Part shown: in pieces, positions 1 to 10,991 of the stretch | How positions within the stretch are numbered: position 1 is the first letter of the stretch | Layout of the letters: each line of letters opens with the position of its first letter | Assembly (NCBI GenBank): GCA_030849465.1 | Contig: JARVLF010000014.1 | Span: 434,001 to 498,000 of the forward strand | Direction: 5' to 3' | Length of the DNA stretch: 64,000 nt | Origin: Moesziomyces globuligerus | Lineage: Eukaryota; Basidiomycota; Ustilaginomycetes; Ustilaginales; Ustilaginaceae | Translations under genes and position numbers: made by a program | The notes under the pieces: generated by a model | The model's database searches: none | Seen by the model: the letters and a program-made list of their open reading frames with translations, nothing else | What the model was told of the DNA's origin: nothing

Positions 1-516
1 GCAGCATGAGCGCTTGGGCCGAGACCAACACCTTTGGCTGCGCTTTGGTGGGCGCGCGTGTGGGTTGCGCGCGTCGCCCTCTCCAGTCACATCTGAACGT
101 CTCCACAGCTGCCTTTTCATGCTCCCTCTCGCCACGACTGTGACTGCCATTCTGCTGCGTGTAGCCCTTGCGAGAAAATCACATTTCACTCACACATCAC
201 CGATACACAAGCTCTGCTCCACTGGATCTCCCCCGATCCGGTCGCGTCCAGGGTTCGTTGAACCTTCGCAATCATCACTCGCCGACCCCCTCGACCACCA
301 CCTTACTTTGATCTCTCCGAGCTTCACCTTGAGCCTGCTGTAGGAGTGACGACATTCTCTACATTCCGTTGTTCCGTGCGCATTAAGGATTCAGCAAGCC
401 ACGCTGCCGCCTCATCCGCGCTCTCATTAAGCTCGCAGTCTCGACCTCATTTCGCCCAACATACATCTCGGCGCCGCCACGTCTACCAGCCGGTCCGCCG
501 CGCCCATCGATCCAAC
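1..516. other. upstream region of the Ies2-like gene, no gene seen
   Basis: This is the presumed promoter and 5' leader of the gene that starts at 517. The reading frame of that gene is open back to about 346, but only from a GTG, and the composition changes at the ATG. An open frame at 14-343 has no recognisable protein features. No other signal is seen. Confidence 0.5.
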
Positions 517-2082
517 ATGCCAGCCGACTACGACGCGCTTTCTGACGGCAGCGAACTCACGGGCGAAGACTCCGGCTCCGATCACCACCACGAAGAGGAC
601 GACGACGAGGTCATGGCCTCTGCCCCGCGCACCCCCTCCAAGAAGCGGCGCCGCATCGTACGCGCCGTCGAGGACGACGATGACGAAGACGAGGACGAAG
701 TTGCGGACGCCCTGGACGACGATGCGGACCAGCTCGAAGATGACGATGAAGCCGAGGAGGACAATGACGAGCTCGACGAAGATGACGACGACTACGACGC
801 GCCTTCGACGTCGCGCACGCGGCCGGCGCGGACATCTGGACGTCGATCCGCAACCTCATCACGCGCAGCAAGCACACCTAAGCGGACACCCCGCACTTCA
901 ACTCGCAAAGCTGCCGAGTCGACGCCAGCAAGCACGGGCGCGAAGAAGTCGTTGCGCGTCAAGCTGACACGCACCCCGAACGCCTCTGCGCCTGCCGCTC
1001 CGGAATCTTCACCCGCCGCCTCTTCCCGTCCTTCACGTGCCGCCGTCGCTGCGGCTCCGGCGTCTCGTCGAGCCAAAGATGCGAGCAAGGTCAAGTGGAA
1101 GCCGCAGACGCGGGGCAAGGATTCCGACCTGGACGACGACCCGATCCGCACACCCGAGGACGACGAGCTGGACGGTTCCGATCTCGACGTCTCGCGTGCG
1201 GTCACGGCGGATCCGGACGCCTCTGGTTCCGAGGAGTCGTCTTCCGAGCCGGACGAGGCGACGGCGGCCGAGATGGCCGCCATCATGGGCAAGACGGCGC
1301 GCCAGCTGGCGCGCGAGGGCGGCGTAGAGTCCGAGCATATGGAGCTGCCCATGTTTGATCCGAACCGCAAGAAGAAGCTCACCGAAAACGAACTCGCGCT
1401 CCGCCGGAGCGAGACGGCGAGGAAGCGCAAGAACCAGGTCGAGAAGAAGCTCGAAGACGACAAGGTCGAGACGATCAACCGGCTGCTCAAGAAGCAGGTC
1501 GGCAGGAGCAGGAACAAGCTGCCTCGGGCAGGGAGTGCCGAGGATTCGGATGAGGAGGCCGAGCAAGCAAAACGCAGAGGCAGAGAGGAGATGTCGAGAA
1601 AGGCGCTCAAGGATATGCCCGCCCCCTTTTACAGGTACATCGACCGCGGAGATGCAAAGATCCTCGCGGTCCCCAATGGACCTCCGATGGTCGAAGAGAT
1701 CTGGGGACATAATTACGTCCAGGTCAACCAGGCCCTCATCGAGGAGATTGGCGAAAAGCCGAGCGAGGTGCCAAAACACGCCTCGGATAGGCAGCGATCC
1801 CTCGAAGAAAAGGCAAGCCAACGGTTCGCCCAGCAGCGAGAACGATGGGAAGAAGACCAGAAGCTCGAACACACCTGGGGCCAGGAAGGCCTCTACGAGT
1901 ACAAGCTCCGCTCCGCCCTCGGCCAATCCCGCCGCGAGTGGATCGGTGACCGTCGCCCACCCACGCCCGAAAACGACGCCGACCGAGAAGAGCAAGAGGA
2001 AGACCCCGACGTCGAAGCAGACCAAGAGCCGGATGCAGCTCCGGAAGACTCAGAGCAGCCAGACGAGCCCGAGTCCCAGTGA
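517..2082 (+). CDS. IES2: INO80 complex subunit Ies2-like (PAPA-1 domain) protein
   Basis: A 521-residue, highly charged nuclear-type protein. Residues about 20-95 are Asp/Glu-rich with a short basic KKRRR patch. A Ser/Thr/Pro/Ala-rich linker follows. Around residues 290-330 there is a PAPA-1-like block with the signature RRSETARKRKNQ followed by KKLEDDKVETINRLLKKQ, the hallmark of Ies2/INO80B subunits of the INO80 chromatin remodeller. After it comes a conserved-looking segment, PAPFYRYIDRGDAKILAVP, and a charged tail. No zf-HIT domain is visible, as in yeast Ies2. The first ATG after the GTG-initiated extension is at 517 and is taken as the start. The family assignment rests on the PAPA-1 signature. 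The role in INO80-dependent nucleosome remodelling is inferred from the family. Confidence 0.8.
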   Translation: MPADYDALSDGSELTGEDSGSDHHHEEDDDEVMASAPRTPSKKRRRIVRAVEDDDDEDEDEVADALDDDADQLEDDDEAEEDNDELDEDDDDYDAPSTSRTRPARTSGRRSATSSRAASTPKRTPRTSTRKAAESTPASTGAKKSLRVKLTRTPNASAPAAPESSPAASSRPSRAAVAAAPASRRAKDASKVKWKPQTRGKDSDLDDDPIRTPEDDELDGSDLDVSRAVTADPDASGSEESSSEPDEATAAEMAAIMGKTARQLAREGGVESEHMELPMFDPNRKKKLTENELALRRSETARKRKNQVEKKLEDDKVETINRLLKKQVGRSRNKLPRAGSAEDSDEEAEQAKRRGREEMSRKALKDMPAPFYRYIDRGDAKILAVPNGPPMVEEIWGHNYVQVNQALIEEIGEKPSEVPKHASDRQRSLEEKASQRFAQQRERWEEDQKLEHTWGQEGLYEYKLRSALGQSRREWIGDRRPPTPENDADREEQEEDPDVEADQEPDAAPEDSEQPDEPESQ

Positions 2083-2800
2083 AGACGCCGCCCACTCTGC
2101 TTGCCCAGGTCAGTCGTCAATGTCAATGAGAAGCGGTGTGCGATTGCTACTTTGTGTTACTTTTTGCGGATGCATTTAAGACTACGATACTACTACAGAA
2201 AAGCCGTTGACGGGCCATGCCTAGCCTCCACGAGGACCGCGAGCGAGCAAGGGATGGAGCCGACTGGATGCGGGGAGGGCGGCGGGAGTGGATGCGAGTT
2301 GCGAGAGAGATGCGGCAAAACAGAGTGCGCGGTGGTGTTACATAGAAATCATGGTTGGGCAGTGAGCTGCAGTAGAGTGTGAGATGGCGATAGAGCATGG
2401 CGATGCTTGCCAGCAGACAAAAGGGTTGACAGAACCAGCGCAGAGCCAGTGCTACCCCGATGCTGCGATGCACGACCAGGTGGGGGAGAGAGAGCGCAGA
2501 CGCGCCAACGGCTGGAGAGCAGTAGTCTTTGAGGACCAAGAGACAAGGAAAACGGGGCCGGTCTCGACGGAGCCAGTAGGTATGGGTTTTCTTGCGTACG
2601 CTTCTGCGCGTTGCGGAACGGAGCTAGAGAAGAAACGGGCCAGGGCCACAGGACGATCTCGGAATCGGAACCGGAAGCAGGCGGATATGCGGGCAAGCGC
2701 ATGAGGAGCGGCTGCGTGCAGCAACAACGGGGCAATTGATCATGTTTGCTCGTCGCGCCTTGGAGACGACGAGCGATCAGTTGCCACACGTAGCCGCTCC
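2083..2800. other. convergent 3' intergenic region
   Basis: About 720 bp lie between the ends of two convergent genes. Short open frames occur on both strands, but none has features of a protein. It presumably holds the two 3' UTRs and terminators. Confidence 0.5.
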
Positions 2801-3861
2801 TCATGCACTTGCCGCAACCGCCTTCGACACCTTCGGCGCCTTTGCCTTCTTGCTCTTCTTCTCCGACTCGGCGCGGGGCGGCAGAGCCTCTTCCCAGACC
2901 TTCTCGTTGAGGCCCTTGACGTCGCGCGTGTGCGAGCGAGCGGAGTCCTGAGCGGCGCGCATGGTGGCGTCGTAGGCATCCGAGCCCAGAATCTTGCGGA
3001 GCTCGATCTCGTTCTTCTTCATCCAGAAGACTGGAGGGAGCGTGCGCATCATCTTCTCGCTGGCAGCAAACATGGCGCGGTGACGCATTGCGGGGGCCTC
3101 TGGGTCGTCACGGAGATCCGACTGCTTGGTGTTGGGCTGCATGGCATCCTTGCGGTTGTACTCGAGGCGAGCCATACCGGGCGACAGACACTGAACGAGG
3201 TAGAAGATGTTCTCCAATGGCTCGGGCGTGTCGAGGATGACGTTGGGCTCTCGGTCGCTGTTGTCACCATCGCCGTCGACGCGGACCTTCCAGATGAACT
3301 CGTTGTCGAGCTTGTAGGAAGGGGCGTTCTCCTTGCGGCGGCGAAGCGTCTTGCGCTGCTTGCCGTCGTCGTTCTCCTCGGCCTTGTCCTCGTCCGCCGA
3401 ACGGCTGGATCGGTGGAAGTCGATGAACTTCTTCGGGATCCTGACGTACATGAAGCCGTCGTCGGTGAAGGCGCCGTGAGGAGCGCTGCGGCGGAGCACG
3501 TAGAGCTCGGTACGAGCCGAGTCGGTGCCTGCCCAGCCAGAGGACTCGAGCTTCTGGCGCTGCTCGAGGATGAAGGGCCTAGCCTTCTCCCAGGACTCGC
3601 GAGTCCAGGGCTTGGAGACGTGGTCGAGGCGGACCATCTTCTTGGCCTCGTCCAAGACCGCGTCAGAGCTGTCGAAAATCACGCCGCAGTCCTTGGGGCC
3701 CTGTAGGTGTTCGGATGAAGAAGGGGAGGGTTGTTTGTCAGCTACAAGCTTGTAAAGTTACGGTTGAGAGGCCAAGATGACGAGCACTGAGTTTGAGAAA
3801 TACGTACTGCAAGGGTGAGATCGACGACCTGCTCTTGGTTCTTGTTGTTCTTCTTGCCCAT
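2801..3861 (-). CDS. hypothetical basic protein, two exons
   Basis: Exon 1 is 3861-3808 (starts MGKKNNKNQEQ) and exon 2 is 3700-2801. The intron (3807-3701, 107 bp) begins GTACGT and ends CAG, and joining keeps the frame, giving 317 residues. I do not recognise the family. The N terminus is lysine/asparagine-rich. The middle contains LYVLRRSAPHGAFTDDGF and a segment FIWKVRVDGDGDNSDRE. The C terminus has an FWMKKNEIELRKILG stretch and ends in a KKSKKAKAPK basic tail that could direct it to the nucleus or nucleolus. Low-complexity content is limited, so it is likely a conserved folded protein. The downstream neighbour on the other strand is convergent. The exon-1 assignment is supported by the splice consensus and the open frame only. 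Confidence 0.7.
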
Positions 3862-6800
3862 TTTGGCGGAGGAGAATATGAAGGGAGGGAGGGGGTAGAG
3901 GGGGGAGGGGGGGGGGGGGATAGCCTTGCTAAAGACGCGAGAGTTGATTGGTGACGTAGCCCGAACGGCTACGAGGTGGTTTGCTTGGGGAGGGGAGCGA
4001 AAGCGAACGACTCGATACTAGAGCGCTCGCAACCGGTCCGTGAGTAGTTGATAGAAGCGGCGGCCGAAAGTTCAATATACGGCGGCGGCGATGGATTGCG
4101 CTGGTGGACGTGGGATCGACGAGAGCAAATGAGCAAACGCTGCGTTAAGTGTGAGTGTGAGAGCTGGCTATTGTTGTTGCTGGTAGGCAATGTCGTGTTG
4201 TGTTCCGATGGAGAGGAGGGAAGATGGGATCGATGAAAGTCTGGCTACTTTATACGCTCCGTTCGGACGATGCCAGCTCGAGGAGCGGGCCCTCCGATGA
4301 CTAGGAAAGGGCATGCACTGGTCGGGTGAGCGTGCGGTGGTCTCGCCGCACGGTCCCTCTCGCTCGCTTCACACCGGGCTCGACAGTGGACGAGAGCCTC
4401 GACAGCGACCGGAAAGCGTAGGGGAAGCGGTGCCTGCGGGGCCAGGCCAGACGAGCGGTACTGGGAGAGAGGCGCAGTAGCCAAATGAGCAGAGACGTGG
4501 CCACGCAAATGGCCGAAGTGGGAACGGGTGCAGGCGTGGCGCAGTCAGACGAGCGGAGTGCATGCCATGCGGCGCATTGACAGTGTGGGGAGCAGCCAGC
4601 ATACAGGAGGCAGCGCAGCGTGCGTCGGAACACGCCGAAAGTGCCCTCGATGCCGGTGGGGAAGCTGACGAGGGCATCCCACCTGTGTGCGCGGCGAGCG
4701 TGGGTGCGGCGGGGATTCTACGGCGAGGCTCAGCACCAGACCAGCGTGGTCACAGCAGCACGGCGGTCCGAACGAGAGGCATGAGAGCTGGGCGGACTAG
4801 CCGAAGGAAACACCTTGAGTTCCCCCGAAGGATCACACTAGGGCAGGCGGAGGAGAGAGACGGCCAAGCGCAGCACGCTGTCACGGTGCAGGTGCCTCCC
4901 CGCATTCAGCGTGCGGAGAGACCTGGGTGTATCATGGCTGCCGCTTTGCCGCTCCACACGACCAAGCTCATTTCGGTTGCTCAGGGCAGTTCCGACGTGC
5001 TTTGTTGGGGGCCAAAGTGCGCTCTTTGAGCGCCTTGGACTGCTCCGTCTCAGTGATACTGTATAGCCGTGCGGCGTTGCGTCTGTGCATTCGCGCCAGT
5101 GCCACGATGGGCCTTATCTGTAGCTCAAGGTTGCAGAGCCGACTCTCGCCTTGTCTCCCGTTGGCCCTGAACCTGGCCCCGTCCACCTTTGACTGAAGGT
5201 TCTGCAAATCCCTTCGGCCAACATCGGCCCCGAAAGGGTATTTTCAGCTCTGTCGTTGAAGGCTTTGGACTTGGTCACTGCGAGGGGCAGGACAGGCAGG
5301 GCCAGTTGGGCGGAGCTCGACTACCCGGCGCAAGCTGACGACCGGAGTGGGTAGCAGCTCGCGTGAGCAAGACCAGCCGAGGCTAGCCGCAGAGTCACAG
5401 CAGCTGCGCTTTCGGTCGCGCACTGCTCCAGCATAAGGGTGCAACACGCCGGCTCTGCAACGCCGACGGGATGCACGCTGCGAGTGGAGGCTTGAGCTGC
5501 CGTCCGGCGCATGCAACTCGCCATGCTTGTGCCGTTTCACCTGCCCCAGCCCGGCACTTCTTTGTCTTTCCATGCATCGCTTTCGCTGCATCGCTTGGCC
5601 AGACTATAAAAGCGACTGCCGCCTCTGCAAGCGCGTTTCTGCCATGTTGCCCCGATGCATCTCAGATCCGCGTCTCAACCCGCACCAGTGCCACACCTCA
5701 GATTCCATATCTATTCCCGCCTAGGTGAGCACAAGCTGAGACCGAGACGAGGGGAGAGGAGACGACAGCAGGCGTAGAGTTGATTGTGTGGCCCGAGGCG
5801 AGACCACGTCAGGATTGCTGGAGCGAGCGGCCAGCCCACACGAGGTTGGATGCAGCCCGAGTTGCGGGGCTTGGAGGCGCTGCGCAGTGTGTGTGCACAT
5901 CTAGCCGAGCTCACGCTAGATAAGGCGGGCCGATGTTGCGTCTGAGCTGAAGAGCGAGCTGTCTGACTGCTGTCTAGCCTTACCTCGGCTCGACGCTGCT
6001 TGCCGAGGCACTTGGGCTGCGCAGCCTCCACACTTGCGCCTTCACGCACGGCCAACCCCAAAGAAATTGAGCGAAAAAGTGCGGGGTAAATATGCAGGGT
6101 GCTGGAGCTGCATATGGACTTGCGCTCTTTTCCAGTCTTACTTTTTTTTTCTCTTTAGACGCCAGTTGTTTGGGCTGGAGAGCCGCTCCCGTGTGACGTG
6201 GCCAGAGTTGGTCTGGCCCATGCACCTTTGCCTTGCAGACCCCATGACCTCTCGCTCCACGCGCATAACTCCAGCCAAGAGGCCGAAACGCCTCCCAAGA
6301 CTCGATTGCCGGGTCTACACCATGCGAGATTACAATGGCGTTTGCAGCTCCGCGAGCTAGCTTGGCTCTGCAGCCATTATCGCTCCAACCCCGCACCGAT
6401 ATCGAGCCAACCCAATGCGAGGCTGCACTTTCCCACACGCTCGCTCTTTTCGGCTGCGACTCGTCTCGCTTGCAGCTGGGCTAGCTAGTTGGCTCGAGCA
6501 CGTCTTGTGACCCGCTCCGCTGAGCATCGTTGCGCCTCGCCGCGCCCTGCATCACGCTGCTTCCATGCGCATCCACCTGGCCCCTGCGCCGGCACCTGCA
6601 TGCACGCGATAGCTTTTTCTTCAACCACGCTGCCCCTTTTTTGTCCACCCACGCCTTCATTTCATCGTCACGCGAGTGATGGAAATGAAGCGCAGGGTAT
6701 CTGAGATGTGGTAGGCACGCTGGGCCGAGGCTGGTTCCGCAAAGGGACAGTCCTGATCACACCGGGCTGAGGGTGAAAAGGGTTAGAGGCACGCAGGGGA

Positions 6801-8690
6801 GTATTTGGTACCAGTCGAGAGCGGCTGTCTGTGTTGGCGCGGTCTGGGCCAGCACACGGGCCATCTCATCGTGAACGGTCACCACGACTCGCGCTCGCGC
6901 ACGACGCAGGCGACCCAATCAGCGCTGACTCCGCTCGCAACGGCTACCTGGGTCCACTTTCCCCACACTCTGAGCCGCCTTCTGGTCTCGGACTGGGCAA
7001 TGCCTCGCGCTACACTGGCTGGGGATATCGCCATTTGCGTCCGCCAAGCTCGCACAGCCCCAAGAGCAAGGTTGCCTTTGGGTGGGAGAAAGGGTCGTCT
7101 CGGCTGACAACTGCCTCGGCATCAACGTACAGCACAGGCTTCATGCCAACCAGTTCAGACGGACCCGCGCATCCAGCACTTGCTGTACCTTTCTACACGA
7201 CACTGTATTAGGCTGCACTTGGCTGCACGATGCTGTTGGGGCTCATGGTTTAGCGTCGTGGGGATGTGAGAGGAGCGTGCCAGTTCCGGGCCTCGGGTCG
7301 GCTGATCCGAGGCTAACCTCCACACGCCAGCTGGCTTTGGAGAAAAAAAGAAAAGACCCTGAGCCAAAATGCGCACGGACGCCTGCAACCCCCTGGAGCG
7401 CGCGCGCGGGAGGCCCAACACTTCAAGTTGCGCACGAGAAAAGCCTCCACCCGCCCTCAAGCCGCCGCCTCCTCGAGTCTGGAACTGCTATCGTTGGCAT
7501 TGGCCCTCGCTCATGCTCAATTGCCAGGCATCTCGAGCTACGGACTGACGTCGTTCAGTGAGACCCTCACGGCTGAAGTGCTTTGCATCGAAGCCAGACC
7601 AGCCTGTGTACAGAGAAGCTTGAGAGCTCAGACTCGCTTGCAGCTTTTCATCGCCGCTGCCATGGCTCGTGCCGTCACGATGGTTGTCTATCCTCCCAGC
7701 CCGGCCTCGCACGCTCGGCTTCCCGAGTTCAAGATCGCCTTGCTGCAAACCAATGAGCTCGTCCACCTGTGCCGGCTTGCTTTCCTGGGTGCGATCGACT
7801 ACTTTCTCCGATCTCGTCCTGCCTAATACGCCGAATCGCCCTGGTGGTCCAACCCGCGCAGCTCGAGCCACCTTGTCCTGTCGCCCCTTGTCGCAGTGTC
7901 CGGCTTTGCGCCTCGCTCTGCACTCAGTAGCACGATTTCAGCTGCACTGTTCGCAACCTATCGCACGAGGTGAGAATAGCGTATTGCAAGATGGCGAGAC
8001 GGAAGCCTGGCAAGCACTTCTGAGCTGAGTTTGCACGGCCATACACTGAACCTACGGAAAGACCTGAGAGACGTACGCAGCGGACTGCGCATGAGATGCA
8101 CAATCGACAGCTCTCACCCATGAGGCACCTGGCAGTGCCCGCACACGGACGGCTGGTCCCCTGGCTGCGCTCTGTCGATCCCGCGGTGCGAGTCGATCGG
8201 AACCAGGAGCGACGGGCTGCGGCGCACCAGGTACACCTGCTTGTCACATGGAACACATGCCCGGCAGCGGTCAACAGCTGGGCTGCCCGCTCGTATAGAT
8301 CTGGGTAGAGACACCCCTCCCATCTCCCCCCTGCGGTCGAAAGCGCTGCAAGCATCGAAACTGTCTAGAGCGTAATCGTGCTTCTGCGCCATCCTGCTGC
8401 GGCGCGCTTCGGCTGCTGAGATGCAGGCCCCATCGAAACATCTCGTGGCCCCATGTGGCCCCATGCACCCAGCACCACGACGATTGCGCTTCCTAGCACC
8501 CAGATCGCTGCCCGGTTCGTCCGTCGTCCTGCACCCAACCCTCTGGACCGACTGGCATCCTGTCTCGGCAGCACGTGAAGGCCCGTCTTCTCGAACGCAC
8601 GTCGGACTTTGCCTTGCCTCGCATGTGCGAGGCCCGCGCTGCGGCGCCACGTCTTCCAATCGTGGCTGTCGATGGTCTTCCCAGCCCGGA
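3862..8690. other. 4.8 kb gene-poor stretch
   Basis: This separates the start of the gene ending at 3861 from the 3' end of the HPC2 gene at 8691. Many short overlapping open frames exist on both strands (for example 4562-5029 and 7082-7561), but none shows domain motifs, sensible composition or splice structure, and no tRNA-like or rRNA-like segment was seen. Just upstream of the 3861 start codon lies a G-rich tract (3879-3919, including 13 G in a row). The rest resembles non-coding DNA. Confidence 0.45.
3879..3919. repeat. G-rich tract
   Basis: A run of G and A ends in 13 consecutive G (about 3907-3919). It sits in the presumed 5' leader or promoter of the leftward gene that begins at 3861, where the transcript would be C-rich. 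It could form a G-quadruplex on the plus strand. Confidence 0.7.
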
Positions 8691-10991
8691 TCACGTCGGA
8701 ACGACGCTGCTTGCCCGGGAGTCGCCGAAGAGCTCCTCGCCGCGCGCCTCCTGGCGGTCCTTCTTCTTCTTGATCTGGGCGTATTCGCGCGAAATGTTGG
8801 TCGACGTCGTCCATCCGTCCTCGGGGAAGAGCTCGGCCATCTGCTTGTAGCACGCCTTACGCGCGTTGATCTCGCTGTACTGCTCGGCCGAGTTCTCGAG
8901 CTTGTGCTTCTCGTTGCGGATCTCGCTCATGGCGTTTTCGATGGTGATGAGCACAAACACCTCCTCGCGCATCTCCTCGCTCCACCGCCAGCGCTTGGTC
9001 GGCTCGATCGACTCGTCCTCGCCCTCCTTGGCTCCATCGACGTCCATCGACTGGTCCGCCTCCGCCTCGCGCGCCGCTCGAGCCGCCTCGGCCGCCTCTC
9101 CATCCTTGGGCGCCTCGCCTCGCTCCACCCACGCCTTATGCGCCGCCTCGAATTCGGCCTGTTGCTGAGGCAGGCTCTCCTGGATCATGGCACCCAGCTT
9201 GTCCATGTGCTCCTGCTTGAGATCCTCAAAGTACTTGATGTGGTGCGAGAAGAACTCGCGCTTGACCAGCTTCATCATGGTGAAGCGGTTGTACGGGAAG
9301 ATCATCGGCAGATGGTTGAAGAAGTTGTCGTCGTACTCGCCCAGCATCACCGCCAGCTTGGCCGTCTCGACGAGCGGTGGCTTGAGCGCCGGCGGGAACT
9401 TGGTCTTGACGGCAAAGTTCTCGGCGTCCACGCGGGCCTTGAGATCGTCGAATGCTGCCTGGAGGCGCGGGTCGACCGGCTCGGTCGGATAGCGGTTCTT
9501 CTTGATGCCCTTGGAGGAGCCGGCGTCGGTGTCGTCGACCTTGATGGGCGAATCGCGCGTGCCCTCCTGCCTCTGAGCATTGGTGAGCGCTGAAGCCGCA
9601 CCCATCGCGGGGCTGCCCGGGTCGCCATTATTCAGAAGCGAGCCGAGTTGCATCGACGACGACGGCGGCAAGGGCGGCAGCTCGGCTCCCTGCTGCGCCT
9701 TCTTGGCCACGAGCTTGTTGAGCGAGCCGGCGAAGCCGAACTTGGAGTCGCGGATGCTCAGCGGCTTGGGACGGTCCTTGCCCAGCAGCGGCTGGCCCTT
9801 GCCCATGGCCTTGGCCTTGGCGAGCTCGACGGTGCCCTGGGTGACGTAGAAGCCGTCGGCCTTGGGTTTGGCGAAGTGCGTAGGCTCGTCGATGTTGAGT
9901 TCCGAGTCGTCGACGAACGGATCGCGGACGTCATACTGGCCGATGTCGTACTTGTCATCGTTGACCTTTCGGCGCTTCTTACTTGCAGCAGACGGACCCG
10001 CGGGCCCAGCCGATCCTTCGCCTGTCGGATACTTTGCCAAGAGCCTCGCCAGGCCGCCGAATCCTTCGAGATCCGGAGGAACCTCAGGCCCGGCAGGCCC
10101 AGCTCGTGTTGGAGCAGGCCCGGGCTCTTCCGCAGCCGCTTCGAGGAGCTGCTCCTCGTACCATTTGGCCCAGGGGTGGTCCTCGCCCTTGAGCTTAGTC
10201 AGCACCAACTCGGGCACGTTGATGAGGTAGCCGCTCTGCCTTGCTTCGAGGATGGAGATTCGCACCGTGGGGCGCTTGGGAGCGGGCGGAGCGGCGGCCG
10301 CCTCTGGCGGAGACGGACTGCGGCGACGCGAGCGTTTTTTAGGCACGACGGCCTTCTCGCTCGCATCAGCGCCAGTATTGGACGAAGGTCCCTCGCCCTT
10401 GTCTTCACCCTCGGCCTCGGAGGCACTGCCGGCATCTGTGGTGGCCTTGTCGTCATCATCGTCGTCCTCTTCATCGTCATCTTCGTCGTCGTCATCTTCG
10501 TCGTCGTCGCGGTCGGCGGGTGCCTTTGGATCCAGGTCGACTACATCGGCCATGGACACGTCCTGCTGTGCGCTCTCGTCGCCATCTCGGGCGTCCTGGG
10601 CCGCATCCGCCCGGGCTGAGCCTTGCTGCGAGGCTGCATCCGAACGTCGACGGTCGCGGCGTTCGCCGGCGTTGGAGCCCGTGCTACCGTTGGCATGCTC
10701 TTGCGGAGGCTGCAGACTGGTGCTGGACGAATCGGTGCTGGGCCGCTTGCGAGGCGATGTGCGCGGGGTATTGGTTTTGGGCGAGGAGCCCGGGCCCGTG
10801 GGCCCTAGGAGGTTGGCTAAAGAGACGCGCGACGCGGCGGTGGACCGCGGGACGTCGTCGTCCTCGGTCTCGAGGGGCTGTGCATATGAACCGTTCATCT
10901 TGTTGACGACGAGTTCCGGTATTGGGGAGGATGCTCTATTGCTGCTGTCGCTGCTTCCGATTTCGATGACATCCGAGATGATCACAGGCAT
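8691..10991 (-). CDS. HPC2: HPC2/ubinuclein-family subunit of the HIR histone chaperone complex
   Basis: A 766-residue single-exon protein. The N-terminal third is Ser/Pro-rich and then strongly acidic: a run of Asp/Glu around residues 165-190 is encoded by GAC/GAT-type repeats near 10440-10510. Around residues 340-390 lies the HRD (Hpc2-related) domain, with YDVRDPFVDDSELNIDEP followed by KADGFYVTQG, the signature of Hpc2 and ubinuclein that contacts Hir1/HIRA. Residues about 510-625 match the ubinuclein middle domain (FPYNRFTMMKLVKREFF). The predicted role is replication-independent H3-H4 deposition and histone gene repression as part of HIR. The start ATG at 10991 is the only in-frame ATG near the open frame's start. 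The HRD motif makes the family call firm. Confidence 0.85.
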   Translation of the reverse strand: MPVIISDVIEIGSSDSSNRASSPIPELVVNKMNGSYAQPLETEDDDVPRSTAASRVSLANLLGPTGPGSSPKTNTPRTSPRKRPSTDSSSTSLQPPQEHANGSTGSNAGERRDRRRSDAASQQGSARADAAQDARDGDESAQQDVSMADVVDLDPKAPADRDDDEDDDDEDDDEEDDDDDDKATTDAGSASEAEGEDKGEGPSSNTGADASEKAVVPKKRSRRRSPSPPEAAAAPPAPKRPTVRISILEARQSGYLINVPELVLTKLKGEDHPWAKWYEEQLLEAAAEEPGPAPTRAGPAGPEVPPDLEGFGGLARLLAKYPTGEGSAGPAGPSAASKKRRKVNDDKYDIGQYDVRDPFVDDSELNIDEPTHFAKPKADGFYVTQGTVELAKAKAMGKGQPLLGKDRPKPLSIRDSKFGFAGSLNKLVAKKAQQGAELPPLPPSSSMQLGSLLNNGDPGSPAMGAASALTNAQRQEGTRDSPIKVDDTDAGSSKGIKKNRYPTEPVDPRLQAAFDDLKARVDAENFAVKTKFPPALKPPLVETAKLAVMLGEYDDNFFNHLPMIFPYNRFTMMKLVKREFFSHHIKYFEDLKQEHMDKLGAMIQESLPQQQAEFEAAHKAWVERGEAPKDGEAAEAARAAREAEADQSMDVDGAKEGEDESIEPTKRWRWSEEMREEVFVLITIENAMSEIRNEKHKLENSAEQYSEINARKACYKQMAELFPEDGWTTSTNISREYAQIKKKKDRQEARGEELFGDSRASSVVPT

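Noticed and set aside
1033..2025. Long antisense frame of 330 codons opposite the Ies2-like gene
   Set aside because: It mirrors the codon structure of the real gene on the other strand and has no motifs of its own.
4562..5029. Open frame in the 4.8 kb gene-poor stretch
   Set aside because: No motif, irregular composition, equally long frames on the other strand.
7082..7561. Open frame in the 4.8 kb gene-poor stretch
   Set aside because: No recognisable feature, overlapping competing frames.
10440..10510. GAC/GTC-type trinucleotide repeat
   Set aside because: Coding repeat for an acidic tract of HPC2, not an independent element.
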